Source of the DNA: Heligmosomoides polygyrus polygyrus
Taxonomy: Eukaryota > Nematoda > Chromadorea > Rhabditida > Heligmosomidae
Length of the DNA stretch: 64,000 nt
Direction: 5' to 3'
Assembly: GCA_947396885.1 (NCBI GenBank)
Contig: OX377202.1
Location: forward strand, 63,398,643-63,462,642
Made by a program: the position numbers and the translations under genes
The notes under the pieces: model-generated
Told to the model about the DNA's origin: nothing
The model's database searches: none
Seen by the model: only the letters and a program-made list of their open reading frames with translations
In this document: piece by piece, positions 31,690-43,690 of the stretch
Position numbering within the stretch: the stretch's first letter is position 1
Layout of the letters: the number at the start of each line of letters is the position of its first letter

Positions 31690-33250
31690 GCTCCCTAAGC
31701 ACGGGTAGGCTCCTTCCATCAGCCTAACGTCCAGAACTTGAATGCGCAGCACCCTACCATGCAAATCGTCAGAAAATCGATTTTTCCAAAACTGGTCGAG
31801 ATTTATACCGTTCGATACAGCTTTTTGAGCTGAACGGAACGGTTTCATCGAGAGTGTCGAAGACTCAAATGTGGGCGAGTAAGAGCGGGAGAAATCTCAC
31901 CGCTGCCGTCCGCCGCTCTAAATGGCAGCTGGTGCTAAGGCAACTTAATAAGCTAGGGAGTTGTGAGCACGTCAATGCAAAGTGCTTTCAGTGCTCTGCT
32001 AGCACACGGTCTTGCATGTCGTTAGCTTTCCGCGTCTTCTCGCAGGCGTTGACTGAAATCGGAAAAAATCGTGTCACACAAGGTCAACCTACATTTTCGC
32101 AGCGCTGTAACTTTGTTCAGTCATAAGCTACATTACAGTGTTTCAGCACGCCACTATAACATTTTGTGGCCTACAAAACCCACAAGCTGCAACCGGAAAG
32201 GTTCACACTTTACAGAGCTATCGCGCTCAGAACACGCCGCGCACGCAATTTAGCACAACAATGGTCGATGTTCTCCTCGCTCTTACTCGTTCACATCACA
32301 GTTCTCGCCACTCTAAGTAACACCGTTCCATTCACAATCAAAAGCGCTATCGAATGGTGCTCAACTTGGCAAGATTCGAAAATATTGATTTTCGGTGACG
32401 TCATCGGCCCTCGCTGCGGCCTCACCCCGATGCAAAATTGTCAAAAAATCGCTGTCTCCAAAATTGGTCGAGATTGATACCATTCGATAGCGCTTTTCGA
32501 GCTGAACGGAACGGTGCCATCGCAAGTGTCGAAGACTCAAATGTGGGAGAGTAAGAGCGGAACAAATCTCACCGCTGCCGTTCGCACATCTAAAACGGCA
32601 CCTGTAACTAAAGCAGCTTAGGAAGCTGGAGAGCTGTGAGCGCTTCTTTAAAGCACCTTAGGTGGTCTGCTAGCATATGCATTTGTAGGCCGTCAGCTCA
32701 TCGCCTCTTCCCGCAGTGATCGACTGAAGTCGGAAAAAAGGGTTGTACAAGCCTGACCTGCATTTTCTTACCACCGTAACTTTGTCCTTTCTTAGGCTAG
32801 CAATTCGTGCTTTGGCAGTTTGCTAGAGCTTCTTACTGGCTACAAAATCCACAAGCTGCAGCCGGAAGGGTTCACACCTGACAGAGTTATCGCGCTCCAA
32901 ACACACCCACGCGTGCAATATGCGAGCGGTCACCTCGATTGGTAGATTTGATTGTATATGCATTGTTCTCGATGCACTCCAGATGCAAGTTGACAGTCCT
33001 AGAGTAATGCCTGTGTAGGGCGGCTAGGGAATTCTGATAAAACTTCCTAAACGCTCACTCTACAAGCTGTCGTGCCCACTCAATTGATAGGTTCGATTCT
33101 ATATGCATTGTTCACGGCGCATTCCAGATGCAAGCTGGACAGTCTTAGATCAACTCCTAAGTAGAAAAGCTAGGAATTTTCCTTAAAACTCCCCATACGC
33201 TCACTCTACAAGCTGTCGCTCGCTCTATAGGTTGTCGCGCCCACTCGATT
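31690..33250. repeat. dispersed repeat X, tandemly duplicated block
   Basis: A ~672 bp period is visible: GTGTCGAAGACTCAAATGTG at ~31853 recurs at ~32525, and the preceding AGCTGAACGGAACGGT also recurs. Parts at 32680-33060 match 26261-26620, and 33060-33250 is a third diverged partial copy (GATAGGTTCGATTCTATATG). No protein is supported. Confidence 0.65.
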
Positions 33251-33338
33251 GATTCTGTCAGGCCTAGATGCATTGTTCACAGCACGCCATGCCGGCAGTT
33301 AGCCCCAAACAGTAGGCCATGCTCGTCCAAGCGTATGG

Positions 33339-33520
33339 GTAGGCTCCTTCCATCAGCCTAACGTCCAGAAGTTGAATGCGCAGCGCCCTACCACGATTTG
33401 CGCCAGCCGCGACGCGTGGCGAGCGAAAAACGGCGCTCTCCGGCGCCCTTTTGCGCCGTTCTTCATCTTTCGCGCCGCTTGTGCTTGTTGGACGCAGCGG
33501 CATGTCCGGTACTGTATAGA
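33339..33520. repeat. short repeat plus Tc1-like end
   Basis: GGCTCCTTCCATCAGCCTAA plus CGTCCAGAA at ~33343 duplicates ~31710. Downstream, GTCCGGTACTGTATAG (33502-33517) is identical to the right end of the hairpin at 63334-63427. No matching left end was found. Confidence 0.55.
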
Positions 33521-34030
33521 CACCCGTATTGTGTTAGACCGAATGAAATCCCGTATCTCACGGAGTCAGCGGTTTTGGCTAGGTGTAAGGCTGAACAAGA
33601 ACCTGGTTTTGTTGTAATGGCAAGGAATGTTAACTATCCCCATTGATAAAAGCCGAAATTTAACATCGACGCAGCTATCTGGTTTCTGCTGTCAATAGGT
33701 GGTGTGCGGGAAGTGAGGTGCGACTGCTGGAATTATGACATTACTAGGAAGTTGACCCCTTCGCCATCTAGCTTGGTTGGACGTCTAAGCCGGTCTTGGC
33801 GAGCACTGGAGATTTCCAACAATTGTGCGCGAAACTGTCGCCCACATTGGCCTGGATGGCGAAAAACTAGGACCCAATTCTAAAACCGAACTAACATTTT
33901 CGGAAATAGAAACGTCTTCCACTACTGTAACCCTGTCTATGGGAGACATTGTGCCGCCTGCAGTGGCTTCGTGGTCACAATGATGAGAGGTGTTGGTCGG
34001 TTTTGGTCGGTTTTGGTTGTCTCTCGGTAT
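33521..34030. other. no recognisable gene
   Basis: Short frames only; leads into the Penelope-like fragment. Confidence 0.3.
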
Positions 34031-34035
34031 CTGCT

Positions 34036-34385
34036 TAGTAAGTCCGACATCACTGCTCGCAAGACACTGGAGGCCTCCTGGATCTATCCTAAAAACCCAA
34101 AAATTAACCGTGAAAGAAAGAAATGTCTCGCGATCAACAGCCAGTTTTCCCCGTTTTTGGTACTCTGTGGGCTGACCTAGATCATTATCACGGTTGACCT
34201 GGGTCAGTGCGAGGGTTCACAGAAGTGGATGGTTGAGGCTATGCAGTCGGTATTTCAGGTCATGCCTAACTGCATTTTGGAGGCTGCGACGCCCTCGCGC
34301 TGACCCATACAGGGCAGTGACAATAAAAGGATTTACCAATCTTGCATGGCCAATCAACCTCAACAGGCAACAAACACCGATGCCG
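34036..34385 (+). pseudogene. Penelope-like element, C-terminal end and 3' region
   Basis: KSDITARKTLEASWI and NPKINRERK match the end of the GIY-YIG domain (compare DEISARRTLEALYI at 26.7 kb). About 170 bp later, GACAATAAAAGGATTTACCA and CAACCTCAACAGGCAACAA give the 3' signature shared with 28140 and 29443. Confidence 0.65.
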
Positions 34386-37300
34386 AGATTCAATGACAGA
34401 CCTGGAGACAGCCAAATTGTTGCAAAACTTTCTACACACCCTGTTGGCTCCCAATGCCCACCACCAGCAGGAAAACGAAACTAGTGAAAAAAATCAACTG
34501 GGTCCGATTGACACAGTAAGTAGACTGGACAGACGAAGTAATGAACGCAGCTAAGCGAAAGCAGCAAAACATTTGAAAAAGGAAAGAAACGGTCAAATCT
34601 AAATTGACGGACAGAGAACCAAAAGATCTAGCCGCACCGCAGGCGACAAAATGTGATTTCTCTGCAAAAATCAGCTAACTGCCTGCATGCAGCATGGAGC
34701 TTTATCGGTGCTCTTTGAAAAGAATGCGTAAGAGACCGAAGCGCTGTGGAAAAATGATCTATTAATACTATCCTTGGAATTTTCGCTTCAAAGCTTTAAC
34801 ACGTTGCGCGCCTAGAGAATATGGGCAGGTCCTCGGCATCTTCTACAATCATTTTGGTTAGCTTCGGGTGATAGCCATTTCAGGCTATGCGAGACCACAA
34901 CGTCGAAGAAGACTTCACACTTGCATTCACACTAAAGAAGGCTCTTGTTCCCTCCTTCATCCCCGACAAGGTTACCATTGCCTTCAGAAAAGCCATGAAA
35001 AGTGCACAGCTCCAGAATGATTTAATTATTGGTGAACACCACCCGTAATTATATCAAGAACATGCTTTTTCCCAATGGACTTTAGGGTAAATGCTGTCTT
35101 TCGAAGAATTCCGTTGTATGTTCAAATAACAATGTGGTGAATTGCTCCGATGCAGGAGTAATTGAAATTAACTGCTTAACTTCGTTTTGTGCCTGTTGCT
35201 TTGTTGTTTTCGCTTGTTAAGGGAAGTCGACGATAGTTAACAAAAGCAGTTCTGATAGCCTTCGCAAGCAAACTCAGACCGCCACTTTCAAGTAAACGAT
35301 GGCTGAAAAGTTTGCGGGCATAGAGGTGGAGGCCACCGACACTCCTCCGCCTCTAATTCGTCTTCTACTTTCGTTGACCAAGGGCCGAACTCTTCCTGCG
35401 TGAGAACATTAGCCGACTGTTAGTCAAGGTTCCAGTCAATTGATCAGCTGTTACACCGTTTCCTTAGCATTCCCTCTGGTAGAGAGCAGCGATACGGGAC
35501 ACCGCGTCGTTAAGCATTCACCGCAGTCCCTGTAAGGTAGAATTGTACGTGCGAATGGAATACTCCTCTCTTGTCGCTTTGTAACCTCTTCCCAAATTAC
35601 ATTTCTCAAATTCTGCCAGTGGAGCAGAGGCAATGCTTGCATAGTAGAAGGGAAAAGGATTGCACTAAAGCGAGGAGGGTCTGCTGAGAGGTAGAAGAAC
35701 TGGAAAGCTCTCAAATCACAAACATGTCGTTCTAGGTGTTCTCGCACGTTCTGAGAAGGTGGTGGCCGTTATGCATAAAGCTAAATGACCACCATCTTCT
35801 CATAAGCCTTAGAGGAGAGCTCGCCCTTCCCGAGACATTTTTAAGGGACGAGTTCCATGAAATATCCTTATCGAATATGATTTACAGGGAATGGTAGTTG
35901 CTTTCAATTGCAAGGGATGAACAGTTGGGATAACGAGATAGGATCCCCGCTCCATCTAGCTCATGGACGCTTGATGCTTGCCAAGTCCAACTCCAAAATA
36001 CTGAATGGATGACTTTTCGGGTGCCGAGGATGGCCTCCAACGGCTCTTCGCGTTCCTTACCAGCGGCGGTTCCAACAGGTTCTTTTACACTACGTACATT
36101 TTTAAACGTTTTGAAGTGCTACCGTAATGGGAACTGACTCCTCCGTTCTGAGGAGGAGAAAGAAGGGGAGATAATGGAGCTTTTGAAGAAGTGCGCCCTA
36201 AGTTAAGTATCGTTTTTTGAACGGCTCAGGTACGCCCTTCTCTAAGCGTGTACTCTGTGAGAGTTTCTCACTCAGCTTCTCAGCTGAAGTGCGCTGCTTG
36301 AGGGGTGGGGGAGGGAGGGCGTGATGCGCGTTCATGGGAACGTCAGAGAGCACTTTTTCCCTCTCAGGGTGCTAGCGGTATTTACGCATTACTGGGCCGA
36401 GCGGCAGGATGGATGTGCTGAAACCGGAGATGAATATTTACCTTCTGAATACATTATCAGCTGCTTATATACCTCGGCAGATGGAGGAAATCACGGCTCC
36501 CGCTATTTCTCACACCACAGGCCTTCGCAATATATCTGCATGAGAATGCTGTAATGAGAACTAGTAATCATCACCAGTTCACGCCAGCGAGTCTACAGCT
36601 GCCCACGAACATAGTGGTCCTCCTCCTATAGTGACAATTTCGCACGGCCCTTAATACTGCTTTCAACTGATCATAGTGATTCCAGATCATGTACTGGACC
36701 GAGTCACTTCGGGTTTCTTGAATCAGCCCTGAAAATACTTTTGAAAGCGAAACTGTATAAGGCTCTATAGACCTACGCATTCCTGAGTCCTTTCTCTGCC
36801 AAAATGACGCTTAAAATGCTTTCCGTTCAGTTTTTCGTACTTCGCTGCACAGCTTAGTTCATTGATACACCGTCTGCACAGTATGCGACAACAACTGGAG
36901 TTAATTGATAACTAAGTTGGAAATTTCGAGAAGCTTTAACGCACCATTGCTTCAGCTCGTTTTGAAAATGTAGGACGTATGATCCCACTTTTAGACCCGT
37001 TAAGAAATTCGATTTCTGTTTGCACCACTACATTCTCAGTAACAAGGCCGTCGATGAGATAATAATTTCGCTGATGTTCTCCATCCCATTCGAATGCCGC
37101 CTAATAGTTGAGTATCCGGAAATACTGACCATGAGACATAGGCGATATGGGCGACAACTTGATCTTACCGAGGATTCTTTTTTGGTGGACCGCATGCGTA
37201 CAGATATATAAAGACTTTCGGTTTCATGAATGCTAGCCACAGAGATCTATCCTGTTCTACTCATTCTTTTGCTTTCCTGATGCTTTTCGCAATTTCGAGC

Positions 37301-37900
37301 GACACAAACTCAGTTTTGCTTGATTCACGACCTCAACGAAGGCTAATCTAGTAATAGCAACTAGCAAGTCACTGCAATTGTTGAGCTGTCTACTACATCA
37401 TTAAAAGAGGTTTTGCAGACTTCTCATGGCGTCAGCGATGAAGTTCTGCTACTACTCGAAGAATCCTGTTAGAAGAACACTCTCTAGCAGCACGTCAGTT
37501 GGTTAGGCGTAATATTTGACAAACGGGTGATCATAAAAGTTGTTAAAGATCTTCCACCGATAATCGGCTAGAGGAGTTCAAGAGGAGATTCAGACGAAGC
37601 GGTTCTCTTGGCATTCCATTTGTTCCAGAAGAGGACATCAAGGAGCTGTTTTGTGAACAGGTAGGTAACGATGGAGACAGCCATGATCTTGTTGTTCTTA
37701 GGCTTTATGAACTCAGTGGCAGTAGGGAGACGATATTTCGTGGAAGTCCAACCCATAGAACAGAGATGACATATGCTCTCGCTGAATAAAGCACCACTTT
37801 GTTACTCGAAGTGCCGCCTTCCGTTTTCCGTACAGACATCTAGTCGCAAAACCAAGCGTTTTGGTCTGCTCTCTAACTTTCATTACGTAAGAGAAGGCTG
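34386..37900. other. 3.5 kb without a recognised gene
   Basis: Frames up to 98 codons (for example 35451-35747 minus) show no known motif. No tandem repeat or long palindrome was seen. A minus-strand frame at 37568-37756 is followed by related text in other frames and might be a decayed retroelement, but I cannot name it. Confidence 0.35.
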
Positions 37901-37903
37901 ATA

Positions 37904-39162
37904 TTAGGTTGGAAGAAAAGTCTTTTCATTTTTTTCAAAGATTTATTACTTCACAACTACAAAGTCAAATCAACTGAGATAAACTCCATTTTGTTCCACT
38001 ACACTTCTCCAAAGACTGGGTAATTTTCCAATTCTTCTCGCTTAGAAGACTGCAGTTCTGGAGTCGAACCATTGCTGAATCCAATTTTTGAGGTCTTCTC
38101 CGTTTCAAAATATTTCTCTCTAATTTCTCGCTTGAGAGCATGGAAGAAATGGCAATCGGCAAGGGCGAGGTCAGGGCTATACGGTGCATGTGGCACTACC
38201 TCCCAGCCCAGCTTCTTTATTGTTTCTCTTGTGAGTCTTGCAACATGTGGTTTTGCATCGTCATGCAGGATCATCACCTTTGATCTCTCCGGCCTGTTTT
38301 CTTGGAGAGTTGCGGCGACTTTGTGGAGTTGACCACAGTATGTGGCAGCAGTAAGTGTCTCTCCACTTCTGGGAGTTTTCCAGCAAATCAATTCTCTGAC
38401 ATCCCACAAAACACTCAAGAGAATCTTCCTTTCGTGAACATTGGACTTGAGATCAAGCTTAGGGGTCTCTCCCTTTTGTACCCATTGCCTTTTTCTCCGG
38501 AAGTTGGCATACAGAACCCAGGGCTCATCGCCCGTCACAATCCGCGGAAGAAACGATCTTCTTTCTTATCTGGACAGAAGAGAAGCAGCGATGGAGAGCC
38601 GTCGACCTTTCTGAGTGTCTGACAGGGCATGCAGAATCCAAGCTCCAAATTTCCGTGCAAAGCCGAGGTTCTTCAGATGGATTCCCACTATCCTATGAGA
38701 CACTTCGAGCTTCTCTGCCAGCTGACGTGTCGTCTGCCAACTATCGGTACGAAGGAGATGGTGTACTTCACTGTCGTTCAATCCAGTTGGCCTTCCTGAC
38801 CATGCTTTGCCCTCAGTGAATAATCTCCCTTTAAAGACTTTCCGAACCACTCAGAACAGGCGCGATGAGTAGATCCCAAGTCATATATATGGTTAATTTG
38901 GTCGGCTGCCTGACATGTTGTAGATCCTTCAATGAATTCATGAAGAATGCCGTGCTGAAAATGGCCATGAGGTGGATCTGGCATTGAGTCTGGAAGATTG
39001 GATAGATAACGAAGTACAAGAAGGGTCTTGACCTAGGTCTGAGTGCAAACGGTAGGCAAGTGTGATAGGATTACGAAATCAGCTATCAATATTGACTAGT
39101 GCGTTTGCAAGGAGAGCGGTAGAAAACTTTTCGAAGTGTGAAGAGACTTTTCTCCAACCTAA
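37904..39162 (-). mobile_element. mariner element with exact ends, transposase broken
   Basis: The ends TTAGGTTGGAAGAAAAGTCT and (reversed) TTAGGTTGGAGAAAAGTCTC are terminal inverted repeats, flanked by TA at 37902-37903 and 39163-39164. At 1259 bp the length is normal for mariner. The transposase lies on the minus strand. Confidence 0.95.
37999..38984 (-). pseudogene. mariner transposase, DD34D triad present, frame broken
   Basis: The N-terminal part reads HEFIEGSTTCQAADQINHIYD, then after a shift WSGRPTGLNDSEVHHLL and TTRQLAEKLEVSHRIVGIHLK (helix-turn-helix), and FGAWILHALSDTQK. The catalytic part in another frame (38538-37999) has TGDEPWVLY, LHDDAKPHVARLT and YSPDLALADCHFF. 34 residues separate the last two aspartates, as in mariner DD34D enzymes. 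At least two frameshifts separate binding and catalytic parts, so no full enzyme can be made. It belongs to a different subfamily from the relics at 8.7 and 29.6 kb. Confidence 0.9.
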
Positions 39163-39164
39163 TA

Positions 39165-39740
39165 TAACTCCTTTCCTGGTTCGGATGTAGTTATTCTCTT
39201 CACTTCTATATCCTTTGAATTTTTTGAAGTTTAGAAACAGATGGCGCACGTTTCTGCTTCGCAATAGGCATTTCAATTTGGAACGTCAAGGAACACACAG
39301 GCAGAGGAGATTATGGAAGATCTAGGAGGGTCATTCACCAGGCACAACTAGTGAATGAAAATTGGTTAACATTATATGTCCACAGGAGCAGAGAAGTGAG
39401 AGAGAGACCTAAGAGTACAGAAGCCGCCGACCACCTAGCGGGTCGAGGAGGACTTCCTAGTCCGTGTCTATGTGTTCAATAAAGTGAAGCACCACCATCC
39501 AAGGTTTCGCCTCTTATTCTGTATGCGATGAATGAGAGTGAAACATTTCATTTACCTCGATCAGCTGCAACTGCTTTTGTCAGTATGACGCTTTCTCCTC
39601 AAGGTTGTACAACAACAATCAAATCACTCCGACTGCCCGCGGCTTTGGAAATCCCTGTTGATGAAATATGCCTGCCTGTTTTGAACGAAGACGTCACGGT
39701 TAATCAAAAAGTGTTACGCTAGCAACTTGAGGACCTAACG
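39165..39740. other. no recognisable gene
   Basis: Nothing coding or repetitive recognised. Confidence 0.35.
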
Positions 39741-39744
39741 ATGG

Positions 39745-40030
39745 CAAGATGAGAAAGGTAGAAGATAAAGGACCTGTTTGAATTGCGCCACGTATTCTAC
39801 ACCTTTTGCATATCGTGGAGGCAGTCTGACCTATGCGCATTTGCCTATAGCTGTCTTGCATTAGCCAGAAAATGGAAAAATCATTGTTTTGCCTCTCCGA
39901 CACAAGTTCGGTACCAAACCTTTCGAATGGACGAACTGGTTGACGTGGATAGAACCCGAACAAAGGACCTTGAATCGGAGTGCCAGAACAGTCGATGCCT
40001 CCTCCGATTGCATTACTACTCGCCACACTT
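39745..40030 (-). repeat. decayed tRNA-derived SINE
   Basis: The minus strand follows the SINE order: an A-box-like GTAGTAATGCAATCGGAGG, a middle with GGTTCTATCC..CAACC, GCATTTGCC.. near the centre, and a GATAAAGG 3' end on the plus strand. Strongly diverged. Confidence 0.6.
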
Positions 40031-41805
40031 CACTGTGACACTCAAACTTCTCTTTTCATGTCTATTGTACAATACCGCTCAAATTCTTTGCAAATAAGAC
40101 GCTTTGCGACGGATTAATCCGTCACAAAGCGTCGCATTGCCATAACTCTTTTCAAAGTTCTTTGTTTAAAACCTAATTAACACCATTAGAGGCCCCGTCT
40201 CATTTTCTATCCAGCGATCTAAACGTCATCTAAAACGATTGCACAATGACCTAGTTATGAAGCTTTTGCTTCCTCGGCCCCGTTAATTGATTTACGACCC
40301 CTCCGAGATCCCCAGTGGCATGTCCTTAAGGCTTTTCGTTGACGAAGTTCATCGAAACACAGAAATCCTCTATTGTTACAGCAGATCTGTATTTGTTACG
40401 CATCACGTGTCCTTGTAGTACTAAATAGTGCCAAGTTTGATTAAGATAGGCCCGATTTCAGATGAGCGCAAACGCGCGGAAACCTAAGATTCAGTTAAGA
40501 ATTACCCAACTAGTAGCCTGCTACAGAAGACGGTATTCTACTGTTCCATTGTGGGAACGATGGTCTTTATGAACGTGTAAAATGACTTTGAGAAATGGAT
40601 AGAAATGACTAGATTTTCTTTCTTCCAACAAGGTCCAATCTCAACATGCGGCGTAGGAATTCTCCTATCTTTGAACTTCGGTTGCTCCTGTACAGGATAA
40701 GTACGAACGCCGTGCTTTTTGTGGTCTACAGTAGACCACAAGCACATTCGAATCTAAAAAGAACGAAAAGATTTTGGCCGTTCAGAGTAGATTTCTATGC
40801 GGCGAAAGTTTGACGAAAACAACAGAAAATTTTGTTTCAGTCGCTTACCTCTTTATGATGAGTTTATTCGAAAAATCAACCGGACAGCATTTCTCAGCTC
40901 GTTGCGAGCTTTCCGAGGATGTAATATTGTCCGTATTCAAACTGAAAACCATTTTCACCTCTTCGGCCGCCGAAGCAAGGTTGGGGCCTCGCAAGGGCAG
41001 CGAACGGCCCGCACGGCGGCGGGCTGCTCGCTGCCCTTGCGACCTCCCGTGGCACTCGTATCCGGGGTGATCACTGATAGACCGCGGCGCAGGAGGTGCG
41101 AATACTGTACATAGGCGATATACGACATGTGGAGTGCCACGGGAGGTCGCAAAGGCAGCGAGCGGCTCGCCGCCGTGTCCGCACCAGGGATGGGCGGAAA
41201 TTTTGAAAATTTTCCCAGAAAACAGAAAACAGAAAATCGCTTTCGTCAGAAAACAGAAATCAGAAAACAGAAAGGCCAAAAACGCCAGAAAACAGAAAAA
41301 TCAGAAAACAGAAAACAGAAAATTTCGCAGTTATCATACTACCTAATTATTCAATCCGAAGATTTATTTGTCCAGTAGCAAGTGCTTTTTGCACGACTAG
41401 AAGTTGGTCGTGGACCAGCGTTTTAACTTGCAAGCGTTTATAGGAGTGGCTTATAAATGATGAATTTTTCCTATTGCATTCATATTAAAATATAGCGGTT
41501 TAAGGCTCACAGTCCAAATGTAAGTGTAATCTCAAAACAGACGATTCGCTAGATTAGGGGTCCCACTCGTAAGAGACTGGCCTTACAAAGCACAAAACAC
41601 GGGCCAAAGATATTTTGGGTACTGGCTTGATATTTCACAGAACAACACGAGAGTGCGACTGAAGAGGCTGTCAGCGCAAAGACTTTTGGGTGAAAGTGTT
41701 TCTTTGAATACGTAGACATTATCTAATAAGGATCAAACATATACCCTTTCCAACATATTATTATTATTATTCATACATAAATATCATATAACATTTCGAT
41801 TTGCT

Positions 41806-43099
41806 GGGGAGGGAGACATGCCCGACATCGGCAACTATCGCCCGATCTGCCTGCTGTCCGTAGTCTACAAGCTCTTCACTCGATTCCTCCTGAATAGGGT
41901 TAGCAGAACGCTGGACGAAGGACGGCCGTGCGAACAAGCAGGATTTCGGAGAGGACTCGGCTCGATCGACCACATACACACCATTACGAAGCTCATCGTG
42001 CAGCTGTGCCTTACGTTCATCGACCTGAAGAAGGCATTCGACTCCGTCGAGACTGAAGCGGTTCTCGAAGCCCTGCTCACTCAGGGCGTTCCTACTCAGC
42101 ACATCTGAGTCCTTTGAGAGCTGCACAGTGGATTCACGACCAAGATCTCTCCACTCTACAACGACGTCATCATCGACGTGAAGAGAGGGTTTGAGCAGGG
42201 AGAGACCGTATTCTCAAAGCTCTTCAGCACCACCCTCGAAAACGCCATGCGCGAACTAGAATGGGAAGACATGGAGTTAAGGTCAACGGCCGGCAACTGA
42301 CCATCCTAGGTTTGCTGATGACATCGTGCTCATAACACCGAGCATGGCCAGGCCGAGCGAACGCTAGCCCACTTCGATCGTGTATGTGGGAACTTTGGAC
42401 TGCAGCGGAATCTTACGAAGACGACGTTCATGAGAAACTAACGAGTTTATGATGCCCCATTCTCGCTCAACGGAACGAACATCTCCGAGTGCTCCAGCTA
42501 CGTGTATCTGGTTCGCGAAGTCAACATGAGCAACGGCCTAGCACCGGAGCTGGGTATGAGGAAACGAGTGGTTTGGGGAGCTTTTAAAGAGCGTGAAATC
42601 GTGAAGAAGACGAAGAACGTCCGACTCCATGCTGGCCTATTCGATTCCACTGCTCTTCCTGCCCTAACATACGCCTCAGACCTGCGCTATACGGAAGCGG
42701 GATGAACACGTGATCAGCGACGCGCAGCGTGGAAGGGAGAGCGCGATGATTGGAGTAACACGACTTCGCCGACGTTCCAAGATCAGGGACGCTGCCGCAT
42801 GGGCGAAGTCGTCGAAAATTAGGTGGGCCGGCCACGTAATGCGATTCGCAGACACCCGCTGGACGAGAGCCGTCACTGACTGGATTTCGCGAGATGTCAA
42901 GAGAATACCAGGATGCCCACCAACGCACTGGTCGGACTTCTTCGTGGAAGCCCTGAACGAACGATATGACGCTCTTCGTGTCCGTCCGGCGAGGAGGATC
43001 CATTGGAGCACTCTGTCAAGCGACAAGGACAAATGGAGACGTTGCTGGTGCCCGTTCGAATAACTCGATGATCACCGGGACGACAGATGATAGATGTGA
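41806..43099 (+). pseudogene. RTE-A LINE copy 3, 5'-truncated and degenerate
   Basis: The element begins inside the reverse transcriptase at GDMPDIGNYRPICLLSVVYKLF and continues with EQAGFRRGLGSIDHIHTITKLI. An in-frame loss of ~7 codons (KLIVQLCL instead of KLIEVSREYKLPLCL) follows, then a stop after PTQHI (42106-42108), frameshifts through the FADD region, and the C-terminal [11 protein letters not shown] part in a later frame. The tail is GATGATAGATGTGAT. It is clearly older than copies 2 and 4 and no target duplication was found. Confidence 0.85.
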
Positions 43100-43690
43100 T
43101 AAATTGAAAAAGTTATGTATAACTATTCTATCACTACACCAGTGAAGTCAAAGGTAACTAAAACTTTTCAGCCTCTCACTAATGTTGGACAGCCAAAAGC
43201 TGAACAAGATTTAGAAAAGCAGCTCCGTCAAGGCTTTGCTTTACGATCATTGGGAAAGACCAGCCAACAATTTTCAATAACCGGAGGTGGAGAATAATTC
43301 TACCCACAATTTCTCTACGGCACATAGTTAACATATATTATAATGAAATGCCCCTCAGAACACTAGTTTTCTAGCCTTTGCATAAAGTTCTAAGTAATCG
43401 TAGATAGTCTAAATTACTGCAAAAATTTAAGAGACTACAAAGCGAAATTATGAAAGTGGAGAAATGTCCTATGAAGGGACTCCATGTCAGCAGCACTTAT
43501 ACAATCAAACAAACAAAGCAGCATAGTTTTGAGTGCATAGTGCAATTTCTACAAGGGCAGATCCAGAAACTTACATGCTTGCAATTTAAAATACTTTAGA
43601 AACATTGTTTTGAGATAAAACTCATGATTCTATGATACTTTTTGGATTCTCTTTATTGGATTTCTATTATATAATTTTGTTCGCAGCTCT
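43100..43690. other. rest of hAT-like element B, non-coding
   Basis: A 60-codon frame (43115-43297) ends GKTSQQFSITGGGE. No transposase motif is seen, so the element is non-autonomous as far as can be read. Confidence 0.4.

Noticed and set aside
33972..34030. TTGGTCGGTTTTGGTCGG as telomere-like repeat
   Set aside because: Only two to three units, and it differs from the nematode TTAGGC repeat.
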